Below are positions 1 to 8,058 of a DNA stretch of 20,217 nt, piece by piece; the stretch's first letter is position 1; the number at the start of each line of letters is the position of its first letter. The notes beneath the pieces were generated by a model. It did not search any database and had not been told where the DNA came from. It saw nothing but the letters and a program-made list of their open reading frames with translations. The stretch comes from SZUA-254 sp035292425 (GTDB lineage: Bacteria; Bacteroidota; Ignavibacteria; UBA10030; SZUA-254), in assembly GCA_035292425.1 (NCBI GenBank), contig DATDQD010000132.1, forward strand, positions 1 through 20,217, read 5' to 3'. The position numbers and the translations under genes were made by a program.

Positions 1-33
1 GACGGCCTGACGGTGGTCTTCAAAAAGCAATAA
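1..33 (+). CDS. 3' end of an unidentified upstream CDS
   Basis: Frame 1 is open from the window edge and ends in TAA at 31-33, giving the tail DGLTVVFKKQ. It stops 20 bases before the ATG of the LplT-Aas fusion on the same strand, so the two may be co-transcribed. Ten residues are too few to name the product. Confidence 0.5.
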   Translation, partial: DGLTVVFKKQ

Positions 34-53
34 CCGCGGCCGGGGTCCGGGGA

Positions 54-3000
54 ATGACGCGCCGGGAAGATCCCCATTTCACCGGTCTCCGGAGCTTCTG
101 GAACCTGATCGTCACGCAGTTCCAGGGAGCGTTCAGCGACAACGCCTACCAGAACCTCGTGACCCTGATGATCATCGGGATGGGCTTCACCACCGAGGTC
201 CGCAACCAGCTGGTCCCCACCGTCCAGGCCCTCTTCGCGCTTCCGTTCATACTCTTCTCGATGACGGGCGGTTACCTCGCCGACCGCTACAGCAAGCGGT
301 CGGTCACCATCGGCACAAAAATCTTCGAGATCGGCGCGATGATGCTCGCGTTCTTCGCGATCCTGAGCGCCAACCTCTACCTCCTCCTGTCGACGGTCTT
401 CCTGATGAGCATGCAGAGCGCCCTCTTCGGGCCGTCCAAGTACGGCATGATGCCGGAGGTGCTTCCCCAGAAACGGTTGTCGTGGGGGAACGGGATACTG
501 GAGCTCGGGACGGTCGTCGCGATCGTCACCGGCATCGCCTTCGGAGGGGTCCTCTACGCCTGGCGGGGAACGATGCCATTCGTTCCAGGCCTCGTCCTCG
601 TCGGCCTGGGCCTGGCCGGCCTCGTCACGAGTTTCATGATCGGCGAACTTCCGGCCGCGGACCCCGCCCGTAGATTCACGGTCAACATCTTGCGCGACCT
701 CTCGACGCAGATGCGGTACATCCGCCGCGACCGCGTGCTGGCGCTGTCGGTCCTCGGGAACACCTACTTCTGGTTCCTCGGTTCGATGTTCCGGCTGAAC
801 CTCCTGCTCTACGGCACGGACGTGCTCCGGATCGACGAACAGTACGCCTCGTACCTCCTGGCCATCCTCGCGGTCGGAGTGGGGTTCGGGAGTTATTCGG
901 CCGGATACCTTTCGGGGAGGAAAATCGAATACGGCCTGATTCCGGCGGGGTCGATCGGGCTGACGGTGACCGTCGGCATCCTGGGCTACGCCGGGCTCGG
1001 ATACGTCGGGGTGGCCGTGGTCGTCGCGGCGCTCGGATTCTCGAGCGGGTTTTTCGTCGTCCCTATCAACGCGCTCCTCCAGCACCGGCCGTCCGGCGAG
1101 CACAGGGGCGGGATCCTGGCCGCCGCCAACCTGCTTTCCTTCGTCGGCGTCTTCCTCGGCTCGGGCGTCTATTACGTCCTCGTGAATGTCGTCGGCGCCG
1201 GGCCCGCGGAGATCTTCCTCCTGAGCGCAGCGGTGACGATCGCGGGAACGGTCTACGTGCTGGTCCTCCTGCCCGACGCCCTGCTCCGGTTCGTGCTCTG
1301 GCTCCTGACCCATTCCGTGTACCGGATCCGCGTGGCCGGTCGGGACAATATACCGCCGAAGGGCGGAGCGCTCTTCGTCTCGAACCATATGTCGATGGTC
1401 GACGCCCTTCTCCTGATCGCCTCGACGGACAGGAACGTCCGGTTCGTCATGCTCAAGGAGCTCTACGATCATCCGCTCATCAGGCCGTTCGCGAAAATTC
1501 TCCGCTGCATCCCGATCTCGTCCCAGCTTCGGCCGAGGGAGATGATCCACTCTCTCCGGGAGGCCGGAGACGCGATCAAACGCGGCGAAGTCGTGTGCAT
1601 TTTCGCCGAAGGGCAGATCACGCGGATCGGCCAGATGCTACCCTTCCGCAGGGGGTTCGAGATCATCATGCGCGACGTGCGCGCGCCGATCATCCCCGTG
1701 AACCTCGACGGCGTCTGGGGGAGCATTTTCAGCTTCGAAAAAGGACGGTTCCTCTGGAAGTTCCCGGACCGTATCCCGTATCCGGTCACCGTCAGTTATG
1801 GGAAGGCGATGCCCGGTCATTCCCAGCCCTTCGACGTGCGCCAGGCGGTGCAGGAACTCGGGACCGATTCGTGGCACTACCGGAGGTCCCAGCTGAGGCC
1901 GCTCCAGAGGTCGTTCGTTTCGATGGCGCGGGCGCATCCCTTCAGGTTCGCCATGGGCGACCAGCGGACGCCGTCGATGACGCTCGGGACGGCCCTGACC
2001 AGGTGCGTCTTTCTGGCCGGCCGCCTGAGAAAAAGCTGGGAAGGCCAGAAGCATGTCGGCATCCTCCTGCCTCCGTCCATCGCCGGGGCCCTCGTCAACT
2101 TCGCGGCGCTCCTGACGGGCAGGGTCCCGGTCAACCTGAATTACACGGCCTCCGCCGACGTCATCGCTTCATGCGCCGCGCAATGCGGACTTGCGTCGAT
2201 CGTCACGTCGAAGGCCTTCCTGGAGAAAGTCAAAATAACGCTCCCCGGTCCGCTCCTGTTCCTGGAAGAGATCGCCGGGGACCCGCGGCGGGGGGAAAAA
2301 ATCCTGGCCCTCGTTAAAACATGGTGCCTGCCGGCATTGCTGCTCGAACGCTCGTTGGGGCGACGGCGGGCCGCGGCGCTCGACGATACGGCCACGGTGA
2401 TCTTCTCCAGCGGTTCCACGGGAGATCCCAAGGGCGTGATCCTCTCGCACTATAACGTGGCCTCAAATATCGCCCAGCTCTCCCAGGTCTTCGCCTTCAA
2501 AAAGTCCGACCGGTTCCTCGGGATCCTTCCGTTCTTCCACTCGTTCGGGTTCACCGCGACGATGATGCTCCCCGCGACGAGGGGGGTGGGGGTGATATTC
2601 CACCCGAATCCCTTCGACGCGCAGTCGATCGGGGAACTGGTCCGGACAAATGTCGTGACCTTCCTGATGGCCACGCCGACGTTTTTACAGACCTATCTGC
2701 GGAAGTGCGACGGCGGGGATTTCGGGAGCCTTCAGTACGTCGTGACCGGGGCCGAAAAACTCCAGGAGCCTCTTGCGGCCGCCTTCGAGGAGAAATTCGG
2801 AATCAGGCCGATGGAAGGGTACGGATGCACCGAGTGTTCGCCGGCGGTGGCGGTCAACGCGCACGATTTCAGGGCGGCCGGTTTTCACCAGGTCGGCGCG
2901 AAACGCGGCAGGATCGGCCACCCTCTCCCCGGCGTCACGGTCAGGATTGTGAATCCCGAGACGTTCGACCCGCTCCCGGTTGGGGAGGAGGGACTCATGC

Positions 3001-3476
3001 TCGTGAAGGGCCCGAACGTCATGGTGGGATATCTCGGCAAACCGGAGAAGACAGCAGAGGTCCTGCGGGAGGGCTGGTACGTCACGGGGGACATCGCCTC
3101 GGTGGACGAGGACGGGTTTGTCCGGATCACCGATCGCCTGAGCCGCTTCAGCAAGATCGGCGGCGAGATGGTCCCGCACATCCGCATCGAGGAAAATCTC
3201 CAGGAAATACTCGCCTCTCCGGACCAGTCCTTCGCGGTGACCGGTGTTCCGGACGAGGGGAGGGGGGAGAAACTGGTGGTCCTGCACCTGCTGGAGCCGG
3301 AAAAACTGAAGGAATGCATCGACAAACTCCAGTCATCCGGGCTCCCGAATCTCTGGGTCCCGAAGCCAAACCAGTTCTACCGCGTGGATTCCTTTCCGGT
3401 CCTCGGGAGCGGCAAGATCGATCAGCGGAAACTGAAGGAGGTCGCCGTGGAGCTGGCGAAGACGGCTTCTACCTGA
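54..3476 (+). CDS. aas: LplT-Aas fusion: lysophospholipid transporter / acyltransferase / acyl-ACP synthetase
   Basis: This 1140-residue protein joins three activities that in E. coli are split between LplT and Aas, which import lysophospholipids and re-acylate them at the inner membrane. Residues about 1-415 are a major-facilitator domain with many hydrophobic segments. Residues about 430-640 are a PlsC-type acyltransferase with the HX4D motif (H445, D450) and an EGQIT motif resembling the FPEG motif. Residues about 660-1135 are an AMP-forming acyl-adenylate domain: the SSGSTGDPKG loop is at 785-794, YGCTE at 923-927, TGD at 1011-1013, and the likely catalytic lysine is K1121 in GSGKID. The length matches LplT plus Aas. 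ATG 54 is used because the transporter domain begins there; the purine-rich GGGGA before it is a weak ribosome site. Substrate preference cannot be read from the sequence. Confidence 0.9.
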   Translation: MTRREDPHFTGLRSFWNLIVTQFQGAFSDNAYQNLVTLMIIGMGFTTEVRNQLVPTVQALFALPFILFSMTGGYLADRYSKRSVTIGTKIFEIGAMMLAFFAILSANLYLLLSTVFLMSMQSALFGPSKYGMMPEVLPQKRLSWGNGILELGTVVAIVTGIAFGGVLYAWRGTMPFVPGLVLVGLGLAGLVTSFMIGELPAADPARRFTVNILRDLSTQMRYIRRDRVLALSVLGNTYFWFLGSMFRLNLLLYGTDVLRIDEQYASYLLAILAVGVGFGSYSAGYLSGRKIEYGLIPAGSIGLTVTVGILGYAGLGYVGVAVVVAALGFSSGFFVVPINALLQHRPSGEHRGGILAAANLLSFVGVFLGSGVYYVLVNVVGAGPAEIFLLSAAVTIAGTVYVLVLLPDALLRFVLWLLTHSVYRIRVAGRDNIPPKGGALFVSNHMSMVDALLLIASTDRNVRFVMLKELYDHPLIRPFAKILRCIPISSQLRPREMIHSLREAGDAIKRGEVVCIFAEGQITRIGQMLPFRRGFEIIMRDVRAPIIPVNLDGVWGSIFSFEKGRFLWKFPDRIPYPVTVSYGKAMPGHSQPFDVRQAVQELGTDSWHYRRSQLRPLQRSFVSMARAHPFRFAMGDQRTPSMTLGTALTRCVFLAGRLRKSWEGQKHVGILLPPSIAGALVNFAALLTGRVPVNLNYTASADVIASCAAQCGLASIVTSKAFLEKVKITLPGPLLFLEEIAGDPRRGEKILALVKTWCLPALLLERSLGRRRAAALDDTATVIFSSGSTGDPKGVILSHYNVASNIAQLSQVFAFKKSDRFLGILPFFHSFGFTATMMLPATRGVGVIFHPNPFDAQSIGELVRTNVVTFLMATPTFLQTYLRKCDGGDFGSLQYVVTGAEKLQEPLAAAFEEKFGIRPMEGYGCTECSPAVAVNAHDFRAAGFHQVGAKRGRIGHPLPGVTVRIVNPETFDPLPVGEEGLMLVKGPNVMVGYLGKPEKTAEVLREGWYVTGDIASVDEDGFVRITDRLSRFSKIGGEMVPHIRIEENLQEILASPDQSFAVTGVPDEGRGEKLVVLHLLEPEKLKECIDKLQSSGLPNLWVPKPNQFYRVDSFPVLGSGKIDQRKLKEVAVELAKTAST

Positions 3477-3502
3477 CCAGCCCTTCGCGCGTGATGCTTT
3501 GG

Positions 3503-3521
3503 TGATTCCCCGACGGAATCA
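3503..3521. terminator. weak hairpin between convergent aas and desaturase genes
   Basis: TGATTCC and GGAATCA form a 7-bp stem around a 5-base loop in the 55-bp gap between two convergent stop codons. On the plus strand it is followed by ATAATTT, a poor U-tract; on the minus strand there is none. Position favours a terminator, but the tract is weak. Confidence 0.4.
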
Positions 3522-3531
3522 TAATTTCCAT

Positions 3532-4566
3532 TTACGCGGCGACTGCCTGCCGGGCGTACGCTCGTTTCAACTGGGAAAAACTGATGAGCTTCTTCTGGCG
3601 CGGGTCCCAGAGCGTGAGCGGGAGGCTCCTGAGACTCGTGCGTACTGTCAGGACCGATGCCTTCTGGACGACCGGAACTTCCTCGTGAAATTTTTCGAGG
3701 AGGTAGTTCGGAATCTTGGGGCTGAGGTGGTGGACGTGGTGAAAACCGATGTTGCCGGTGAACCACTGCAGGATTTTCGGCAGACGGTAGAACGAACTGC
3801 CGTGGAGCGCCGCCATGCCGAAGTCCCACTCGTTGTTGTCGCTCCAGTAGGTGTCCTCGAACTGGTGCTGGACGTAAAAGAGCCACATGCCGAGGGAGGA
3901 CGTCGCGATCGTGATCGGTATCTGGATCGCGAGGAACGTCTTCCATCCCACGAGGAGAATAAGGCCGGTGGCCGCGGCGGCGATCGCCAGGTTGGTGAGG
4001 TAGACGCTGATCTCGACCCTGCGGAGCGCGTTCATCCTGGAAATGGGGAAACGGTAGAGCACCGCGAAGAGGAAGGTCGGCACGAAGACGAATAAGACGA
4101 TGGGATTCCTGTAGAGCCGGTATTTAAATTTTCCCCACCGCGTTTTACCGAGAAATTCGTCCACCGTCATCGTATAAATGTCGCCGATCCCCCTCTTGTC
4201 GAGTTTGCCCGCGCCGGCGTGATGGATCGCGTGGCTTTTTCTCCAGTAATGGTAAGGGGTGAGCGTGAGAACGCTGGCAATCATCCCGACAATGTCGCTG
4301 GTCTTCTGGGACCTGAAAAAAGACCCGTGGCCGCAGTCGTGCTGGATGATGAAGATCCGGGCCATGAATCCCGCCGAGATCACCGCGAGCGCCAGCGTGA
4401 GGACGTAGCTCACCTCCAGGCTGAGTACCATCAGGTACCAGAGTGCGAAAAACGGGAGAAAAGAGTTACAGATTTGCCAGAGGCTGCTACGAACGCGCGG
4501 GGCGTGGTATTTCGGTATGACGCTGTTCCAGAATGTCTGGTCGAATACGGTTTTTCCTGTTTCCAT
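3532..4566 (-). CDS. membrane fatty-acid desaturase (acyl-lipid DesA type)
   Basis: This 344-residue integral membrane di-iron desaturase would introduce double bonds into acyl chains. All three histidine boxes are present: HDCGH at 76-80, HAIHH at 112-116, and HHVHH at 276-280 followed by LSPKIPNY. Hydrophobic segments lie around 35-75, 155-172 and 190-232. The order and spacing of the boxes match acyl-lipid desaturases related to the delta-12/omega-3 group, but regioselectivity cannot be read from sequence. The ATG at 4566 (METGKTVF) is chosen because it begins the conserved part and has GAGG just upstream; a longer reading would need a TTG at 4632. The gene converges on the phospholipid re-acylation gene, which suggests a membrane-lipid neighbourhood. 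Confidence 0.9.
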   Translation of the reverse strand: METGKTVFDQTFWNSVIPKYHAPRVRSSLWQICNSFLPFFALWYLMVLSLEVSYVLTLALAVISAGFMARIFIIQHDCGHGSFFRSQKTSDIVGMIASVLTLTPYHYWRKSHAIHHAGAGKLDKRGIGDIYTMTVDEFLGKTRWGKFKYRLYRNPIVLFVFVPTFLFAVLYRFPISRMNALRRVEISVYLTNLAIAAAATGLILLVGWKTFLAIQIPITIATSSLGMWLFYVQHQFEDTYWSDNNEWDFGMAALHGSSFYRLPKILQWFTGNIGFHHVHHLSPKIPNYLLEKFHEEVPVVQKASVLTVRTSLRSLPLTLWDPRQKKLISFSQLKRAYARQAVAA

Positions 4567-4656
4567 CCAACCTCGTCGGTAATGTCTCAAAATCGGGTGC
4601 GGCGAGCATCGGGCCTCCGGCTGCCCGCTCAACGCCCACCCGGCCGGAGCGTATAC

Positions 4657-4662
4657 AATTTA
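4657..4662 (-). promoter_or_regulatory. candidate -10 element for the desaturase
   Basis: The minus strand reads TAAATT here, about 90 bases upstream of the desaturase ATG. The same hexamer occurs before osmC and before the S9 peptidase. The position 17 bases upstream has no TTG-type -35 (it reads CTTCGT), so the assignment is tentative. Confidence 0.3.
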
Positions 4663-4748
4663 ACAGATTTCGAATGAAAACGAAGAAGTTTTTTAAGCCG
4701 CTCAGAATCGTTTTCCGGATCCGGGCATCATATGAGCGGGGGATTTCA

Positions 4749-4754
4749 TAAATT
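4749..4754 (+). promoter_or_regulatory. candidate -10 element for osmC
   Basis: TAAATT lies 75 bases before the osmC ATG. The -35 position (CATCAT) is poor. A transcript starting about 7 bases downstream would begin directly at the hairpin at 4763-4791. Confidence 0.35.
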
Positions 4755-4762
4755 CAATGAAT

Positions 4763-4795
4763 ACGGGCCGTTCTGGGCGTCGGGGGCCCGTTTTT
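4763..4795 (+). terminator. terminator-like hairpin with U-tract in the osmC leader
   Basis: ACGGGCC (4763-4769) pairs with GGCCCGT (4785-4791) across a 15-base loop and runs straight into T's at 4791-4795. This looks like an intrinsic terminator, yet no plus-strand gene precedes it: the desaturase is divergent. It lies 33 bases before the osmC ATG. It could be an attenuator, a 5' stabilising hairpin, or the end of an unseen small RNA. Confidence 0.5.
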
Positions 4796-4828
4796 CGAAG
4801 CGATCAGCGACCTTGGAGAATATGAATC

Positions 4829-5287
4829 ATGGCTGACAAGCAGGCGATTGTAAGGCAGGTGCAGGGAATTACCCTCGCGGGGAAAAGCGATTCAAGCCAC
4901 TGGGTAATGATGGACGGATCGCCCGCCTTCGGGGGGAGCAGCGCGGGATCGAGTCCGAAGGAACTCATCCTGATGGGACTCGGCGGCTGCACGGCGAGCG
5001 ACGTCATCTCGATCCTGACGAGGAAGCGCGCCCCGATGACGGACCTCGAGATCCGGCTCACCGCGAAGGTGAGCGAGGAGCACCCTCAGGTGTTCACCGA
5101 CGTCCATATCGAGTACGTCGTTTACGGCGACGGCGTTAAACCGGCGGACGTCGAGCGCGCGATCGAGCTTTCGACCACGAAATACTGCGCGGTCCACGCG
5201 ATGCTCAAACCGTCGGTGCGGCTCACCCATTCCTATACGATCATGCCCTCCGGGGCCGTTGAAAATGCGCCGGCAGGGAACCGCTGA
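4829..5287 (+). CDS. OsmC-family thiol peroxidase-like protein (YhfA-like)
   Basis: This 152-residue soluble protein belongs to the OsmC/Ohr fold, whose members reduce organic hydroperoxides with a pair of cysteines. The two expected cysteines are present: C54 in LGGCTASDV and C120 in TKYCAVHA. The run PKELILMGLGGCTASDV, and the overall spacing, resemble the YhfA-like branch rather than classical Ohr. The ATG at 4829 follows TTGGAGAA with GGAG about 10 bases upstream; an ATG at 4822 is out of frame and stops at once. It stands alone between the divergent desaturase and the cytochrome operon, with a hairpin in its leader. A peroxidase role is inferred from family; YhfA-type proteins are poorly characterised. 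Confidence 0.85.
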   Translation: MADKQAIVRQVQGITLAGKSDSSHWVMMDGSPAFGGSSAGSSPKELILMGLGGCTASDVISILTRKRAPMTDLEIRLTAKVSEEHPQVFTDVHIEYVVYGDGVKPADVERAIELSTTKYCAVHAMLKPSVRLTHSYTIMPSGAVENAPAGNR

Positions 5288-5372
5288 AAGGAGAAGGTCC
5301 GTACCCAAGGTCGACCCGCAGGCCATTCCTCCCGGCGCGGTCCTCCTCGACTCCCCACCCACCCGAAGGACA

Positions 5373-5401
5373 TTGGTTTTCATCAATAAAACATGAATAT
5401 T
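5373..5401 (+). promoter_or_regulatory. candidate promoter of the cytochrome operon
   Basis: TTGGTT at 5373-5378 is followed after 16-17 bases by GAATAT/AATATT at 5395-5401. It lies in the 226-bp gap after osmC, about 110 bases before the cytochrome b ATG. A second AT-rich element, TATATT at 5460-5465, lacks a convincing -35. I see no other gene or clear terminator in this gap. Confidence 0.35.
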
Positions 5402-5513
5402 TCCGCCGCACCGATGTGCTCCAACGCACATTCCGCGTCGTCGGGATCAACACGCCGGCTATATTACAGTCTTTTATGGAATAACGCGCGGATGGTCCCG
5501 GACGCAATAATTG

Positions 5514-6383
5514 ATGAAAAAATCCTCACACCAGGCCTTCGGACTCTTCCTGGCGCTCATCGCGCTCTCCGCGGTGATCGCGCTGGGCCTCTACGGGGGC
5601 AGCTACTATCTCACGGCGCTGGAACTCCGACCCTTTCGCCACGATTACGCGATCATGAAACCGTCCGGGGTCTATTCTCACGGACTGGGCATCGTCGGCA
5701 GCCTGATGATCGTCGTGGGGGTCACCACCTACATGACCCGCAAAAGATTGAGAAGTCTCTCGGGCCTCGGCCAGCTCTCCGGCTGGCTCACGTTTCACAT
5801 CTTTCTCTGCCTCCTCGGCCCGATCCTCATCGTCTATCACAGCACCTTCAAGGCGGGCGGTATCGCCGCAATCACACTCTGGACGATGGTTTCGATCGTG
5901 TCGTCCGGGCTGCTCGGCCGGTACCTCTACGCGCAGATACCGCGCAACCTCGAGGGGCTGGCGCTCTCCGACCGTGAAATCGACGAGGAAATCCGTTCCC
6001 TGTCCGAGGAACTGAAAGCCACGCCGGCCGGCCAGGGCATCATCGGCATCATGGACGGGGGATTCGGTGCATTCCACAAACCGGAGTCGCTCGGTGAAAC
6101 CATCCGCGCGTTCCGCCTCCTGTCGAAGGTCTCCCGTGAAATCCACCGGCGGATCGACGTGGCGCTGGAAAGGAGCCACCTTGATCAGGCCACGGAGTCG
6201 AGGCTCCGCGCCTCCGCCTGGGCGCGTGAATCGCTGGTCCGCAAATCGCTGATCGTCTCCCAGGCGGGCCGGCTGTTTCACTACTGGCATGTCATCCACC
6301 TGCCGTTCTCGATCATCATGTTCCTCACCCTGGCCGCGCACGTCACCGTGGTGCTGCTGCTCGGTTACACCTGGATCTTCTGA
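5514..6383 (+). CDS. putative diheme b-type cytochrome, inner-membrane electron donor/acceptor
   Basis: This 289-residue protein has about five membrane helices (about 8-33, 56-74, 92-112, 115-138, 255-289), with a hydrophilic, mostly helical stretch of about 110 residues before the last. Two helices each carry a histidine pair separated by 13 residues: H95/H109 and H262/H276. That is the spacing by which two helices of cytochrome b proteins hold two stacked hemes. Other histidines (H56, H256, H259) are nearby. I do not recognise a named family. Since it heads an operon of multiheme cytochromes, a role in passing electrons between menaquinol and periplasmic hemes is likely but inferred. The ATG at 5514 is preferred over the adjacent TTG at 5511. 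No Shine-Dalgarno sequence is obvious. The next gene starts 10 bases downstream. Confidence 0.75.
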   Translation: MKKSSHQAFGLFLALIALSAVIALGLYGGSYYLTALELRPFRHDYAIMKPSGVYSHGLGIVGSLMIVVGVTTYMTRKRLRSLSGLGQLSGWLTFHIFLCLLGPILIVYHSTFKAGGIAAITLWTMVSIVSSGLLGRYLYAQIPRNLEGLALSDREIDEEIRSLSEELKATPAGQGIIGIMDGGFGAFHKPESLGETIRAFRLLSKVSREIHRRIDVALERSHLDQATESRLRASAWARESLVRKSLIVSQAGRLFHYWHVIHLPFSIIMFLTLAAHVTVVLLLGYTWIF

Positions 6384-6393
6384 AGGCATGAGG

Positions 6394-8058
6394 ATGAACC
6401 GTGGTCGCGTACAAACCGGATACGTACTCGCCGTGGCGCTCCTGACGTTCATGGTTAAAACGCCGTCGTCCGCCCAGTTTTCGCCGGGTCCCCTTTCGGC
6501 GGCGCACAGCCGTCTGGAAGGCCCGACGAACTGCACGACCTGTCACGAGGTCGGAAAGGAAATCGCCGGGTCGAAATGCCTCGAGTGCCACCGGGAAATC
6601 CGGGGCTTGTTGGAGCGGAAGACCGGTTACCATGCCGTGTCGGCCATACGGCAGGAGTGCATCGCGTGCCATAAGGAGCACCTCGGCGTCGACGCGAAAA
6701 CCTACCTGTTCGACCCGGAGAAGTTCGACCACGACCTCACCGGGTTCACCCTCTCCGGGAAACACGGGAAGATCTCCTGCGCGGACTGTCATATCGGGAA
6801 GTTCATCAGGGACCCCCTCGTCAAGGACCTCCTCGCGAAAGATTCCTGGCAAACCTACCTCGGCCTGGTGTCGCGCTGCGCCGACTGCCATGCCGACGTT
6901 CACAAGGGAAAATTCGGGCCGGAGTGTTCCACCTGTCACCGTTCGTCGGGATGGAAGGAGGTCGGATCGTTCGACCATTCCAGGACGAAGTTCCAGCTCG
7001 TCGGGAAGCATGCCGGCGTGTCGTGCGATAAATGCCACAAGCCCGGCGGAGCGGAGGGGGGGAAGAAGTTCGGCCCGATGCCCCCGGAAACGTATACGGA
7101 TTGCACGCCGTGCCACGCGTCGCCTCACCGGGCGGGTGCGGTCAATGGCGCATGCACGACCTGTCACGATGCGGCCGGCTGGAAGAAGTCCCTGGAGAAG
7201 CCGTTCGATCACGGCCGCACCCGGTACCCGCTGGAGGGCGCCCACGCGAAGGTGAAATGCTTATCGTGTCACGCGATGGCGCCGGGGAGAACTTTCGACG
7301 CGGTCTTCCTTCGTTCTTTCGGCCGCTGCGCCGACTGCCACGAGGACCGGCACGACGGGGCGTTCGTGAAGTCGTACGGGAACGACTGCGCGCCATGCCA
7401 CACCGTCCGTGCGTACTCCCCGTCGACGTTCACCTTCGGGCGGCACCAGAAGACATCCTGGCCGCTGACGGGCGGGCATATGGCGACGCTCTGCATCGAC
7501 TGCCATCGAAAGGGTCCGGCGGGTATGCCGTGGAACTTCAGGATGAAAGATCCGCGTTGCGAGGCGTGTCATGCCGATGTTCACAAGGGCCAGTTCGCCC
7601 CGCAGATGAAGCAGGGAGGATGCTCGTCGTGCCACTCGACCGCCGGCTGGAAAGGGACGGCGTTCGCCCATGATAAACTGACGTCCTTCCCGCTGGAGGG
7701 GAAACACGCGGCGATCCGGTGCGAAGCGTGCCACAAGGAGATTACGTCCAGGCCTGCGGGGGAGGTGAAATACAAAAAATTGCCGGCGACCTGCGAGAGC
7801 TGCCACAAGGACGAACACCGCGGTCAGTTTGCCGCGGCCGGTAAAACGGAGTGCGCCCGGTGCCATCCGGCCGCGGGCTGGACCCGGCTGATCTTCGACC
7901 ATGATAAACAGAGCGGCTTTTCACTGAGCGGCGCCCACGCCAGGGTCAAATGCGCGGCGTGTCACCTGAGGGAAACCGCCGACGGCGTACAGTTCACCAG
8001 GTACAAACCGCTCGCCGCAGCTTGTGAATCGTGTCATCAGAAAAAGGATAGCCGATGA
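6394..8058 (+). CDS. 20-heme periplasmic c-type cytochrome made of tandem tri-heme modules
   Basis: This 554-residue protein begins with a Sec signal (MNRGRVQTGY, a hydrophobic run, then a likely cut after SSA near residue 27). It contains 20 CXXCH heme sites. From about residue 111 it is a tandem repeat: an FDH-like anchor recurs at about 111, 193, 271, 348, 424 and 501, with three hemes between successive anchors, three before the first and two after the last. Each module carries FDH, then T-x-[FY]-x-L-x-G-x-H, then the first CXXCH; the second heme is usually followed by x3-H. This gives three extra histidines per three hemes, so bis-His ligation is likely. ATG 6394 is chosen because TGAAGG (6381-6386) lies at ideal spacing; ATG 6388 is too close. 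The role is inferred to be long-range electron transfer across the periplasm. It overlaps the next gene by ATGA. Confidence 0.9.
   Translation: MNRGRVQTGYVLAVALLTFMVKTPSSAQFSPGPLSAAHSRLEGPTNCTTCHEVGKEIAGSKCLECHREIRGLLERKTGYHAVSAIRQECIACHKEHLGVDAKTYLFDPEKFDHDLTGFTLSGKHGKISCADCHIGKFIRDPLVKDLLAKDSWQTYLGLVSRCADCHADVHKGKFGPECSTCHRSSGWKEVGSFDHSRTKFQLVGKHAGVSCDKCHKPGGAEGGKKFGPMPPETYTDCTPCHASPHRAGAVNGACTTCHDAAGWKKSLEKPFDHGRTRYPLEGAHAKVKCLSCHAMAPGRTFDAVFLRSFGRCADCHEDRHDGAFVKSYGNDCAPCHTVRAYSPSTFTFGRHQKTSWPLTGGHMATLCIDCHRKGPAGMPWNFRMKDPRCEACHADVHKGQFAPQMKQGGCSSCHSTAGWKGTAFAHDKLTSFPLEGKHAAIRCEACHKEITSRPAGEVKYKKLPATCESCHKDEHRGQFAAAGKTECARCHPAAGWTRLIFDHDKQSGFSLSGAHARVKCAACHLRETADGVQFTRYKPLAAACESCHQKKDSR

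Noticed and set aside
4715..4724. Palindrome CCGGATCCGG as an operator
   Set aside because: It is a short GC-rich palindrome with no second copy and no clear relation to either divergent promoter.
5526..6536. Minus-strand 336-codon open frame
   Set aside because: It is antisense to the cytochrome b-like gene and has low-complexity charged composition without motifs.
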